DNA of 64,000 bases from Diadophis punctatus similis (taxonomy: Eukaryota > Chordata > Lepidosauria > Squamata > Dipsadidae). The stretch lies in contig JALIGW010000002.1 in the NCBI GenBank assembly GCA_023053685.1, positions 41,483,220 through 41,547,219 on the forward strand. Reading direction: 5' to 3'. Positions within the stretch are counted from its first letter, which is position 1. Every line of letters starts with the position of its first letter. The notes below the pieces were generated by a model, which had not been told where the DNA came from, did no database searches, and saw only the letters and a program-made list of their open reading frames with translations. A program made the translations under genes and the position numbers. Shown here in pieces: positions 20,086 through 28,786 of the stretch.

Positions 20086-21148
20086 AGCACCGCCTGGTTC
20101 CGGACAATATTGCTCAAATCATGTTGGACTCTAGGAGGCCGTTTACTGAATGTATTTATTCGGCCACGTGGAAGGCCTTCTGTCGCTGGTGCATGCAGGT
20201 GGGATATTCCCCTGTAGAACTGTCAATAATCAATGTCATTCAATTCCTGCGCCAGGGACTTGCCAAGGGTCTTTCCCCTAATACGCTCCGCTGCCAAGTG
20301 GCGGCACTATTCACTGTACTCTCCTGCCAAAACTTGGACTCCCTATCCAGTCACCCGCTCCTGAGACAGTTCCTGAAGGGGGCTACCAACCTGTGCCCTC
20401 CCGTAGTCCATAGGTTCCCAACCTGGGACCTATCTAAGATATTAACTACTCTCACTGAGTGCCCATTTGAGCCTCTCTCTACGGCCTCTCTGGCCCACTT
20501 AACATACACAGTTGTCTTTCTTGTGGCAGTGACTTCCACACGCAGGATCTCAGAACTGGCCGCTCTGTCTGTGAGGGGGGACCTGTGCGTCTTTCACTCC
20601 GACAGGGTGGTCCTGTGCCTGGACCCCACCTTCGTCCCGAAGGTAAACACGTACTTTCACAAGGCGCAGGAGATCATTCTCCCCAGTTTCTACCAAACTT
20701 CACTCAATGACACTGAGCGTGCGTGGCACCTGCTGGACGTCAGGCATGCCCTGGACATCTATTTGCAATGCACCTCTAGCTTCCGACGAACTGAGGCGCT
20801 CTTTGTGTCCTTTTGCCCTTCTTCCATGGGCTCCAAAGCATCATCCTCCATGGTGGGCCATTGGCTTCGCGCGACCATCTCCTTGGCTTACGAACAAATG
20901 TCTTTGTCCCGCCCCCCAGACTTACAGCGCACTCCACGCGCAGCGCAGCCACCACTGCAGCTTGGAACATCCGGGCCTCCATTGTGGAGGTTTGCCGTGC
21001 GGCCACATGGGCCTCCCCGACACCTTTCGTCCGGCACTATAAACTAGATGCCTATGCCTCAGAGGAGGCAGACTTTGGCCGGATGGTGTTACACCAAGGT
21101 GTGGAAGGAATAGGTCAGTCTCAGCCTGCTTCAGGTGGCCCGCCCTAG
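19935..21148 (+). pseudogene. DIRS-A tyrosine recombinase (frameshifted)
   Basis: ATG at 19935 opens a recombinase with an N-terminal helical SAM-like region (SATWKAFCRWCMQVGYSP and LSPNTLRCQVAAL). The first catalytic Arg follows in TSTRRISELAAL (codon 20544). A one-base deletion in the C run at about 20912-20918 breaks the frame. The second frame (to 21148) holds the HSTRSAAT block (His 20930, Arg 20939) and the nucleophile Tyr in VRHYKLD (21038). All four catalytic residues persist but in two frames. The protein would have integrated the circular DNA intermediate. Confidence 0.92.
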
Positions 21149-21170
21149 GGACAAGGTACTTTGGTATGTC

Positions 21171-21262
21171 CCATTCTTGGAGGCTGGCTCCACCCACTAT
21201 GGAGAAGGGACGTTGTTACTTACCTGATACATCCTTTCTCATAGGGTGGAGCCAGCCTCCAA
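21171..21262. repeat. DIRS-A internal complementary region
   Basis: The first half is the reverse complement of the left terminus (CTCCACCCACTATGGAGAA). The second half is the reverse complement of the right terminus (GGGACGTTGTTACTTACCTG ... GGGTGGAGCC). Together they equal a circle junction. In DIRS replication this region templates completion of the ends. Confidence 0.93.
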
Positions 21263-21371
21263 GTCCCTCCCTGTTCATGGGATTGGCTGGACTGCCCGTA
21301 TTCAACCATCTTTCATTCTGTAAATATGTTCATGCAATTTAGTGTCATTTTTCCTCTGTTTGCTCTTCCTT

Positions 21372-21377
21372 ATTAAA
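21372..21377 (+). terminator. Possible DIRS-A poly(A) signal
   Basis: ATTAAA lies between the internal complementary region and the right ITR. Confidence 0.4.
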
Positions 21378-21429
21378 AATGTTGGTTTAATGGGTAAGCA
21401 CGTTTGAGTTTGACCTTCTTCCCTCGTAA

Positions 21430-21574
21430 AAAAGAGTGGGTGCCAAGGCAAGAGGGTTCTATTTATACTTTTGAAAACTCGGTCCTGATTGGCTAGAGGG
21501 CAGGTTTAACCCATTCTTGGAGGCTGGCTCCACCCTATGAGAAAGGACGTATCAGGTAAGTAACAACGTCCCTT
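21430..21574 (-). repeat. DIRS-A right ITR and terminal extension
   Basis: 21430-21535 is the inverted repeat. 21536-21574 is the unique right extension, containing ATCAGGTAAGTAACAACG. The extension matches the right end of DIRS-B closely although the ITR bodies have diverged. Confidence 0.92.
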
Positions 21575-22490
21575 TTGGAATTTCTCACAGCACTTTTTTA
21601 TGCTTTTAATTTCCATCTGATATACACATTTGGAAACAATTTTACCCAATGTGATGTACGTTTACATTATTTTCAAAGTACATGCATTTTGTGCAAAATT
21701 TAAACTATATCTGTACATGGCAAATAGCATTATCAAATTCAGATAAATGCACATTCCAAAAGACGTGTATTGTTCAGTTTCTGCAAAGTTTGAACCTACA
21801 AACGGAGGTACATTTGCATTACATGCCAAATTAATACCTCCTTCCCCAAACAAGAATATACTTTTAAAATAAATAAATAAAGTGTATTCTCTAGTGTACC
21901 AAAGCTGGTACTGCTTCTCCATGACTTAAACTTCAGTTAAATAGAGTCTGAAGGATGACATCATGCTCATGTCATCTCAGTTACTGTATTGATATAATTC
22001 TTTAAATCTCACTTTCTGAATTTGAAAAAAGAACACTAAACAAACTCCTTTTCTTTTTGAGATGTTAGCAGTAAAGACTTCATGATACGATCCAATCCCA
22101 GTGAATTTTACCTCAACAAGTTGTTTTAATGTGCTATGCTCATGACACTCATGCTGTCAGGAAAATTGTAGTTAAAGAAATAGTTAATTCTGTACTGTAT
22201 GTACTTAAAAAACGATTAATTTAGGATTTTTCCCCGCTAAGTATTTTAATAAATATATTCAGTTGGGAACTAATTTAGCAATTTTGCCTAGCCTGAGGCT
22301 GGTCATAGAAATTACACTATTGGCCTTCAGGGACATAAAGGAAACACTGGAAAAAGAATCTATTCTTCATGATAGCCATTAGCCATGATATTTGGTTCAC
22401 GTGAGCCCAGAGCAAAAGATACTAATAGATGGAAGAATGATCACTGCTTCATTTCTGAAAGATACTGCAATATAAAGTTGATCTATAATA
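21575..22490. other. Unassigned AT-rich stretch
   Basis: Nothing recognised. Confidence 0.45.
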
Positions 22491-22878
22491 ATAATAACAG
22501 AGTTGGAAGGGACCTTGGAGGTCTTCTAGTCCAACCCCCTGCTTAGGCAGGAAACCCTACACCACGTCAGACAAATGGTTATCCAACATCTTCTTAAAAA
22601 CTTCCAGTGTTGGAGCATTCACAATTTCTGGAGGCAGGCTGTTCCACTGATTAATTGTTCTAACTGTCAGGAAATTTATCCTTAGTTCTAAGTTGCTTCT
22701 CTCCTTTTTTAGTTTCTACCCATTGCTTCTTGTTCTACCATCAGGTGCTTTAGAGAATAGTTTGACTCCCTCTTCTTTGTGGCAACCCCTGAGATATTGG
22801 AACACTGCTATCATGTCTCCCCTAGTCCTTCTTTTCATAAAATTAGACATATCCAGTTCCTGCAACCGTTCTTCATCT
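22491..22878 (-). mobile_element. CR1 LINE 3' end
   Basis: A well-preserved minus-strand CR1: ACAGAGTTGGAAGGGACCTT, TCTAGTCCAACCCCCTGC, CTTCCAGTGTTGGAGC, CCCATTGCTTCTTGTTC and TCCAGTTCCTGCAACCG appear in order. It is short and non-coding in practice and less diverged than the copy at 9.1 kb. Confidence 0.88.
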
Positions 22879-23225
22879 TAATCTGGTGATTAAGGCACCA
22901 GGCTAGAAAGTGGGAACCATGAGTCAATTGCCACTTTAGATGTGAAAGCCAGCTGGGCAAACCCCATTCCTTATTTCAAGTTGATGATGCTACCTAGCTT
23001 GGGTAATGAAATATCTGCAACAGAACTTCCAAGCTCAGAGAGGCCCAAGGACCTCTCATTTCAACCCTGAGCTACAAAGATTCTCCTTTATTGGGTTTCA
23101 CCTCACATCACTGGGTTGTTTTGGAGAAAAGAGGAGGAGGGAGATGTTTGATGTGTTTGCCACCTTGAATTATTCATAAAGTAATCAAGGTGGGATAAAT
23201 TTCTTCTGTTAGACAAAACAAAGTA
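22879..23225 (+). mobile_element. tRNA-derived SINE (GGTTAAGGC head)
   Basis: GGTGATTAAGGCACCAGGC, GTGAAAGCCAGCTGGG, CTGGGTTGTTTTGGAGAAAA, GTTTGCCACCTTGAATTATT and AAGGTGGGATAAAT follow the order of this SINE family. It directly abuts CR1. Confidence 0.75.
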
Positions 23226-23940
23226 AAAATACATTTATTTAGGGAAGTTTACAAAAAAAAAAACCTATGCAAGTTTACTTGTCCATTATATCTTCATTAT
23301 GTATTTTGTATGATTTCATTTCTAGTGGCTTGAGGTTCCAGCCAATGTTTCTTTCTGGAATAGAGCTAATTTATTTAGTATAAATCTACTGTCTTGGAGG
23401 CATTTCCCTGCTGAAAACTACTTGAAAGTTATGTTCTGTTATTCAAACCTGCTTTGCTAAGTTCACAAAGAGAGGCTACAAAAATCTGATATGATTTTCA
23501 TACCAAAAGTCTGGCAGGCATTCTGAAACCAATCATTTCTCTTTGTAAATTTAGCTGACTCTTGATTCTGGGACTATCATTGGATTATCCCTTTACTCTT
23601 CTTCACTTGGTAAATCAGATTGTATTGTTTACTTGTTCGCTGACTCACAACTTCACTCCAGCTTTGCCTCTCATTAGTGTTTTATTCTTAATTTTATGCC
23701 ATAAAACAGGACTGTTTGCAGCCTCTGAATCACTTCTTCCAATTCTGAAGAACATTCAATAAGTACTGTCAGAAATTTTTTAGGACTTTCTTCATCATTT
23801 TATTGGACAGTGTATGTAGAGTATGTCAACATGTAAAACATTTTGGATATGATCAAAGTAGAGTGAGGATTCTTAAAAGTTTGATACCCGAAACTGGTTT
23901 AAATGGGCCATGCTATACCTTTTGCAATGAATTCCTTTTT
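23226..23940. other. Unassigned AT-rich stretch
   Basis: No feature recognised. Confidence 0.45.
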
Positions 23941-23958
23941 GAGTGACTTCATAGTCTC

Positions 23959-24021
23959 TCTCTCTTATCTATATCTGTCTGTCTGTCTGTCTGTCTGTCT
24001 AATATCTATCTAATTATCTAA

Positions 24022-24102
<81 letters not shown>

Positions 24103-24179
24103 ATATCTCTCTCTCCCTCTCCCTCTCCCTCTCCCTCTCCCTCTCCCTCTCATCTCTCTCTCTCATCTCTCATCTATCT
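23959..24179. repeat. Compound microsatellite (TCTG)n(TCTA)n(CCCTCT)n
   Basis: TCTG repeats, then about 20 TCTA units, then CCCTCT hexamers and degenerate TCTC. A MITE is inserted in its right part; TCTA units resume after 24420. Confidence 0.97.
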
Positions 24180-24420
24180 CAGGGGTGGGTTATAACTTAC
24201 CTCGACGCTGGTTCGCTTCCTCCTGCGCCGTGTGTGGCTGCATGCACAGAAGCAAAAACCAGCTTCTGCGCATGTGCAGAAGCCAAAAACAAGATGGCAC
24301 CGCCATTAGAGCCGGTTCAGGGGCATGGCCAACCGGCGATCGCTCCCAGTTCGGCGAGCGGGGGGAAATTCCCACTACCGGTTCTATAGAACCAGTCGAA
24401 CCGGGAGCAACCCACCTCTG
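24180..24420. mobile_element. hAT MITE, family A (241 bp) in a microsatellite
   Basis: Ends CAGGGGTGGGTTATAAC and GAGCAACCCACCTCTG, with 8-bp duplication ATCTATCT at 24172-24179 and 24421-24428. The duplication is itself microsatellite sequence, so its identity is weaker evidence here, but the ends are clear. It contains CTTCTGCGCATGTGCAGAAG. Confidence 0.88.
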
Positions 24421-24428
24421 ATCTATCT

Positions 24429-25244
24429 ATCTTCAACAAATTCATTGCTTAGTTGAAGTTGATGCACAATGTTTCTTGGAAGGATGCTACAATAAATTAT
24501 AAAATATTGTGTTTCAAAGTCTTTACCCCCAAGCGCTTTTATCACTAAAGATTATTCTTTATTTCAGTGGATTTGGCCTGGAATAATGCAGCTCTGAGAG
24601 GTCAGCTTTCTGAGAGTTGGCTTTCAGGGGTGGAAAGCTCCCCACTTTCAGATTTGATTTCAATTGTGCCTGTGCATTGTGTAGATATCTGAGAAAATAA
24701 AGATGAAAGTGAAATCCTTGATCATTGCCCTTTCCTAAGTAAAACCAAGGCTGTTGGAAAAGGTCAAATCAGTATGACCTCTGGAGTTAGGTTTTGACAT
24801 AGGTACTGGGGTTTCATTCAATTACACTTTCCATTGGGTTCTGTATGTGGGATAAATATTGTAACTTTTCCATGATTGTCATCTATTAGAACACTTCATT
24901 ATTTTTTTAAAAAAAAGATGGTGTTGGAGAGAGTAGTGGGAGAAGAACTGGAAGGGATAAACCTGAATGGAGGTTCAGGTTTTTGCTTTGTTTGGGTATC
25001 AAGGACTGGTTATGCAGCATGAGTTGTATTAGTACTGGCAAAGGAGAAATTCAGGACTCCAATGGCTTTGGTAGATGTAACACATGCATGGATAACAGGC
25101 CACGTATTGGTTAATTCTGTATTGAACCAATACTACAATTGAAAGTCTTAATCTATACAATCCCTTATGACTTTGGAATCAAATCAACCTTTTTTGATTG
25201 AGTCAACAGAGTTACTTGATTGAGAGTCAGGATGCTGATGCATT
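24429..25244. other. Unassigned stretch
   Basis: Unique-looking sequence, no coding evidence. Confidence 0.45.
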
Positions 25245-25359
25245 GAGTTGTTGCTTTTCTTTTTTTTTTTTTTTTTTTTTTTCTCAAAAAAGTTTTATTA
25301 GTACAAACTTACATAAGTGGTAACAAAATATTAAATCCAAAATACAAACATTTTTATTT

Positions 25360-25403
25360 CCCCCCCCCAGACCCACCCCCTTTCCTCCCCACCTCCCCCC
25401 CCC
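25360..25403 (-). repeat. G-rich purine tract in L1 3' UTR
   Basis: On the element's sense (minus) strand it reads as repeated G runs of 3 to 9 separated by one to a few bases, with G-quadruplex potential. It is about 80-100 bp upstream of the poly(A) tail. Confidence 0.7.
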
Positions 25404-25679
25404 GGACTTCCCAGAGATAATACAGGGCATAATAATAAGTTTAAATTGTTAATAAAAAGAAAAAGGAAAAAGGAAAAAAAGAACACTATTTTTAAAAAAA
25501 CTTCAACTCCAAACTATACAGTACTAATATATCGCATTTGTATACAATAGTAAAGATACAAAAAAGAGAGAGAAAAAAAAGAAAGAGAATAAAAAAAAAA
25601 GAAAGAAAGAAAGAGAAAACTCTTTAACACTACAAACAAACAAACCTCCTACCTCCTCCCTTCAGTCCTCTATCTTATA

Positions 25680-26010
25680 CAAGGTAAGTGTTACATAAGT
25701 AATAACTAAATATAAAATACACAAATCTTAAACTAATATTATTGACATTAGAAATAACCTCTAAGATAAAACTTAACTAAATGTTACATAAGTAATCATC
25801 AAATATTAAATTTCATCATGATATTAATAAGATAATATTATTCTAAATTAATTCGCTAACTTCAATAAACAAAAAAAGAAAATAAAAGAAGAATAAACAA
25901 TAAACAAATCTTCAACAAACTATATATATCTAATATTATCAACATTAAAAATAACCTCAAAATTATATAAAACTTAACTAAATATTGCATAAGTAATCAT
26001 TAGATAGGGA
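25680..26010. repeat. Duplicated segment in L1 3' UTR
   Basis: TTACATAAGTAAT-type blocks recur near 25308, 25690, 25784 and 25987. Each pair around 25690-25785 and 25905-25990 is followed or preceded by TAATATTAT.GACATTA.AAATAACCTC and AAAACTTAACTAAAT, indicating an imperfect duplication of roughly 100-200 bp. Confidence 0.65.
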
Positions 26011-26093
26011 AAAGATAAAATACAATCATATTAGTTTCTATCCATCCAATATATTTCAACATCACATTATTTTGTATCTTGATAGTTCATCTT

Positions 26094-27185
26094 TTAATAG
26101 TTCAATAAATTCAAATTTGTCAAGTCGTCTCCCGTCTGCTCCCAAACCTCCATCTCCTCTTCCCCAGCTATCTGATTCAGGCACTCCTTTTGGATTTTTG
26201 AGTCTATTTCTTTTTGATCCATCGAAGGTGGCTTCCCCTCCTCCTCCTCTTTTATTTTCATACACCCTTCTTCTGGAATCTTGGATATATCAGCCTTTAG
26301 AACATTGACATAAAATTCAGTAGCTTTTTTTATCGTGTTGAGCCGGTATCTTTTTCCAGAAAATTTCACTGTTACTCCAACTGGTGCTTCCCATTTATAT
26401 TGTAAATTTAATCTCTTAAATTCATCAATCAAAAAAGTATAGCTTTTCCTGGCTTTAAGCATTTTAGAGGGGATTTCTTTCCAAATCTTTAGTTCCTGAC
26501 CATTCACCATAAGATTATTGTTAAACGTTGCTTGTATAATTCTGTTCCGTAGAGCTCTTGTGGTAAAATATATGACAATATCCCTTGGTAGATGCTTTTG
26601 TTTGGCGTACCACGAGTTGATTCTGTATGTTTTGTCGATTTGTGTAGCCAATTCCGCTTTAGAAATTCCAGACACCTGATCCAATATGTCAACCATCCTG
26701 CCTTTTAAATTTTCATATAATCCTTCTTTCAAACCTCTAATCCTTATAGCAACTTCCATAGATCTGAACTGAGTCATTAAGACCTCTTTTTCAAAATTTG
26801 CAATGTCATTTTGGATTTTATCTATGTAATTCACCGAAGTTGCCAAAGCTTGTTTATTTGTTTCAATACGTTCTGCCAAAACTTCAATATTTGTTGCTAA
26901 GCCTTTGCAAACCTCTAACACATCAAATCTTAGTTGTTGATTCATATTCTTCAAAGCAGCCTGCATCTTATGGTCTATCTCACTTATTTTCTGGTTAAAT
27001 TCCAAAGTAAGTTCATGTTTCATAATCTTTAAATTATTTAATAAATTTTCAGGTGTCAAAAGCTGTGGAGGTGTTAGCTCAGTGTTAAGTTGCATTTTAG
27101 AAATATATCCAGATGAATAGTCATTTCTTTTAGTCAAAACAGTCTTTCCAAACTTTGAAGCCATTGGTGTTTCAAAAGAGTACAA
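26094..27185 (-). CDS. L1 ORF1p-like RNA-binding protein
   Basis: An uninterrupted 363-residue frame. Residues about 50-140 are helical and heptad-like (coiled-coil trimerisation region in L1 ORF1p). Residues about 142-200 hold MEVAIRIRGLKEG, the start of the RRM-like domain. LPRDIVIYFTTRALRNRIIQ and the following KSYTFLIDEFKRLNLQYKW and VTVKFSGKRYRLNT form the C-terminal RNA-binding domain. An acidic tail follows (EEEEGK, EEEMEVWE). ORF1p binds L1 RNA as a trimer in cytoplasmic ribonucleoprotein. Start choice: ATG 27185 is the longest; Met at 27164 (MASKFGKTV) may be the real one, as it looks more like other ORF1 starts. Integrity suggests a recent copy; no ORF2 follows. Confidence 0.88.
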   Translation of the reverse strand: MYSFETPMASKFGKTVLTKRNDYSSGYISKMQLNTELTPPQLLTPENLLNNLKIMKHELTLEFNQKISEIDHKMQAALKNMNQQLRFDVLEVCKGLATNIEVLAERIETNKQALATSVNYIDKIQNDIANFEKEVLMTQFRSMEVAIRIRGLKEGLYENLKGRMVDILDQVSGISKAELATQIDKTYRINSWYAKQKHLPRDIVIYFTTRALRNRIIQATFNNNLMVNGQELKIWKEIPSKMLKARKSYTFLIDEFKRLNLQYKWEAPVGVTVKFSGKRYRLNTIKKATEFYVNVLKADISKIPEEGCMKIKEEEEGKPPSMDQKEIDSKIQKECLNQIAGEEEMEVWEQTGDDLTNLNLLNY

Positions 27186-27845
27186 AAAAGAAAGAAAGCC
27201 AGTTGCCTGATTAAAGTTCTTTCCAGTTTAAAAATCAGATAGTCTTTTATTATTGAAAATATTTCTATTATAACTTTAATCCAGAGTTAGGAGACAGAGA
27301 AAGAAAAAACCATTTTTCCAAGTTAAAAGTTTCCATAAGAGAGAGAGAAAGAAAAAAAAAAAAGCCTCTGGGGAAACGAAAGTCACTTTCACTTCTCAAT
27401 CGCCATATTGTTACTCTGTTTCCTTTGTTCCCTTGCCGAAGTGAAAGCTTACCCAGGAGTTGAAAAAAAAAGGAAAAAAAGAGGTTTCAGTACTTGCCCA
27501 TCTCACGCCTGTTTCTCTCTGTCTGCTTCTATAGTTTAAATGTAGTTATAAATCCCATTTTTGAAGCAGCGGCTGGTCACTCCATCTAGCTCTGCAAAAG
27601 GCAGAGGTTTCCAGATCTTCGGAGCTGGAGACAGGCTGCATGGGGAGCTCTCCCTTCGCGCCCTGCAGATGGCTCCTAAGGCGCTGGGGGGGCTCTACCC
27701 CTCCTGTCAGGCTCTCATCTCTCCCCTTTGCCCGGGGAAGAGATTTTAAAGCCGCCAGACAGCTGTTCTGGCGGCTTTTAACAAAGATCGGAAAGGCATC
27801 CAACGAGGGATGTCTGCGATGAAGCGCTCCAAAACCGGAAGTCCC
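27186..27845 (-). promoter_or_regulatory. 5' UTR of the L1-type element
   Basis: More GC-rich at its 5' end (27545-27845) than the rest of the element. L1 5' UTRs carry an internal RNA polymerase II promoter; this role is inferred. A short inverted pair, GCCGCCAGACAGCTGTTCTGG, sits at about 27750-27770. Confidence 0.5.
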
Positions 27846-28082
27846 GAGTTGTTGCTTTTCAATAACAGCCCAAGCTCTTGGAATGGCCCTCTAGTTGAAA
27901 TTAAATTTTAGTTAGTCACAATCCCAGCCACCTTTTTTAAAAAAACCTGAGCTCTTAAGAGGTGTTTGGGCTGTGACATAGATAGGTGGATAATGTATAT
28001 TTTGGTTTTTATTTTTGTCACGTTGTGATCGTATCTATTTTATTTGTAAGCCATCAAGAGTTTAATCAATTGCAGCATTGTA

Positions 28083-28113
28083 AACCAACCAACCAACCAA
28101 CCAACCAACCAAC
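28083..28113. repeat. (AACC)n microsatellite
   Basis: About seven to eight AACC units, following AT-rich unassigned sequence from 27861. Confidence 0.95.
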
Positions 28114-28185
28114 CCTTATGGTACTGAAGTAATTCTGATGGCCTCCACTCTGAGAAGATTTTGACCACTGTAACACAATTTATGG

Positions 28186-28778
28186 CAGTGCTTCTCAATT
28201 ATTTTCTGTTACGCTCTCCCTAGGAAGAAGTAAACATTTCACACATACCCAACTCTCCGCCGGGACGATTGTTTGCAATATTTGGCATGTTTTTGCTGAA
28301 AAAACTCAAGTGACTTATCAGCGTGATTGGGGTGTAATGTGTTTAAGTGACGCCTTCATTTATTTGGCTTCATGCTGTCCGCTGCCAACATTTTTAGACA
28401 CAGTAACCATACCGGTCTTTCCTCGTCTCCCACCGTAGTCACAGTGAAGCGAAGCGCTACATCTCCCACCGTAGTCACAGTGAAGCCAAGCGCTTCATCA
28501 TATTTCCTCATCTTAGCTTTCGGGAGACTTAGGTTTGTCTCATTATCTCCGTCGCTCTCCTCCTTTCTTTTCATTCCTGTTAAATATTTTTCCATGGTGT
28601 CTCTTAAGGGTTTGTTATCTACACTTCATATCTCCTGCTCTGTGCTGTGTGCTATTGTTCGGTACAAAAAAAACCCTACTCCCTGCGGCAAAAAAAAGCA
28701 CGTTCCCCGGGGTCATGCACCCCCTGGCATCGTTCTGCCCCCCCCAGGGGTGCCTGCCACACTATTTGAGAAGCACTG
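28186..28778 (-). mobile_element. hAT element with transposase N-terminus remnant (593 bp)
   Basis: Ends CAGTGCTTCTCAATTATTTT and CTATTTGAGAAGCACTG, flanked by ATTTATGG (28178-28185) and GTTTATGG (28779-28786), an 8-bp duplication with one mismatch. The minus-strand frame inside encodes the start of a hAT transposase. Most of the transposase is missing, so it is an internally deleted, non-autonomous derivative. Confidence 0.88.
28356..28595 (-). pseudogene. hAT (ZBED-like) transposase N-terminal fragment
   Basis: 79 codons starting at 28595 read KYLTGMKRKEE, then KMRKYDEALGFTVTTVGD and ERPVWLLCLKMLAADSMKPNK. This matches the N-terminal start of Charlie/ZBED5-type hAT transposases, where the last block opens the BED zinc finger (the first C-x2-C is reduced to LLC). 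A 36-nt tandem duplication (TTTCACTGTGACTACGG-type, 28423-28494 on the plus strand) repeats FTVTTVGD. No His pair or catalytic core follows. Confidence 0.75.
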
Positions 28779-28786
28779 GTTTATGG

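Larger units (their letters stand above)
15684..21574 (+). mobile_element. DIRS-A: degraded DIRS retrotransposon (5.9 kb)
   Basis: Layout, left to right: terminus TTCTCCATAGTGGGTGG, inverted terminal repeat, gag remnant, a repeat-rich centre, RT/RNase H/methyltransferase-like region, tyrosine recombinase, internal complementary region, right ITR and terminal extension ending ACGTCCCTT. DIRS elements replicate through a circular intermediate and integrate by tyrosine recombinase, leaving no target duplication; none is seen. The left and right ITRs differ at 3 of 106 positions. Lesions are a broken gag, an inverted gag piece, a TGA in RNase H, a SINE insertion and a frameshift in the recombinase. 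A related but clearly different family, DIRS-B, lies 12 kb to the right in the same orientation. Confidence 0.95.
25260..27845 (-). mobile_element. ORF1-only L1 (HAL1-like), complete insertion
   Basis: A 15-bp perfect direct repeat GAGTTGTTGCTTTTC lies at 25245-25259 and 27846-27860. Next to the left copy is a T22 run, i.e. a poly(A) tail on the minus strand. Between them, on the minus strand: about 660 bp of 5' UTR, ORF1 (27185-26094), then about 830 bp of AT-rich 3' sequence with a G-rich purine tract. No ORF2 sequence is seen. So this is one full target-primed insertion that lacks endonuclease/RT. In mammals such half-L1 elements (HAL1) are mobilised by full L1 enzymes; the same is inferred here. 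Confidence 0.92.

Noticed and set aside
15684..21574. Interpretation of DIRS-A and DIRS-B as gypsy/ERV proviruses
   Set aside because: Termini are inverted not direct repeats, a tyrosine recombinase replaces integrase, and an internal complementary region is present.
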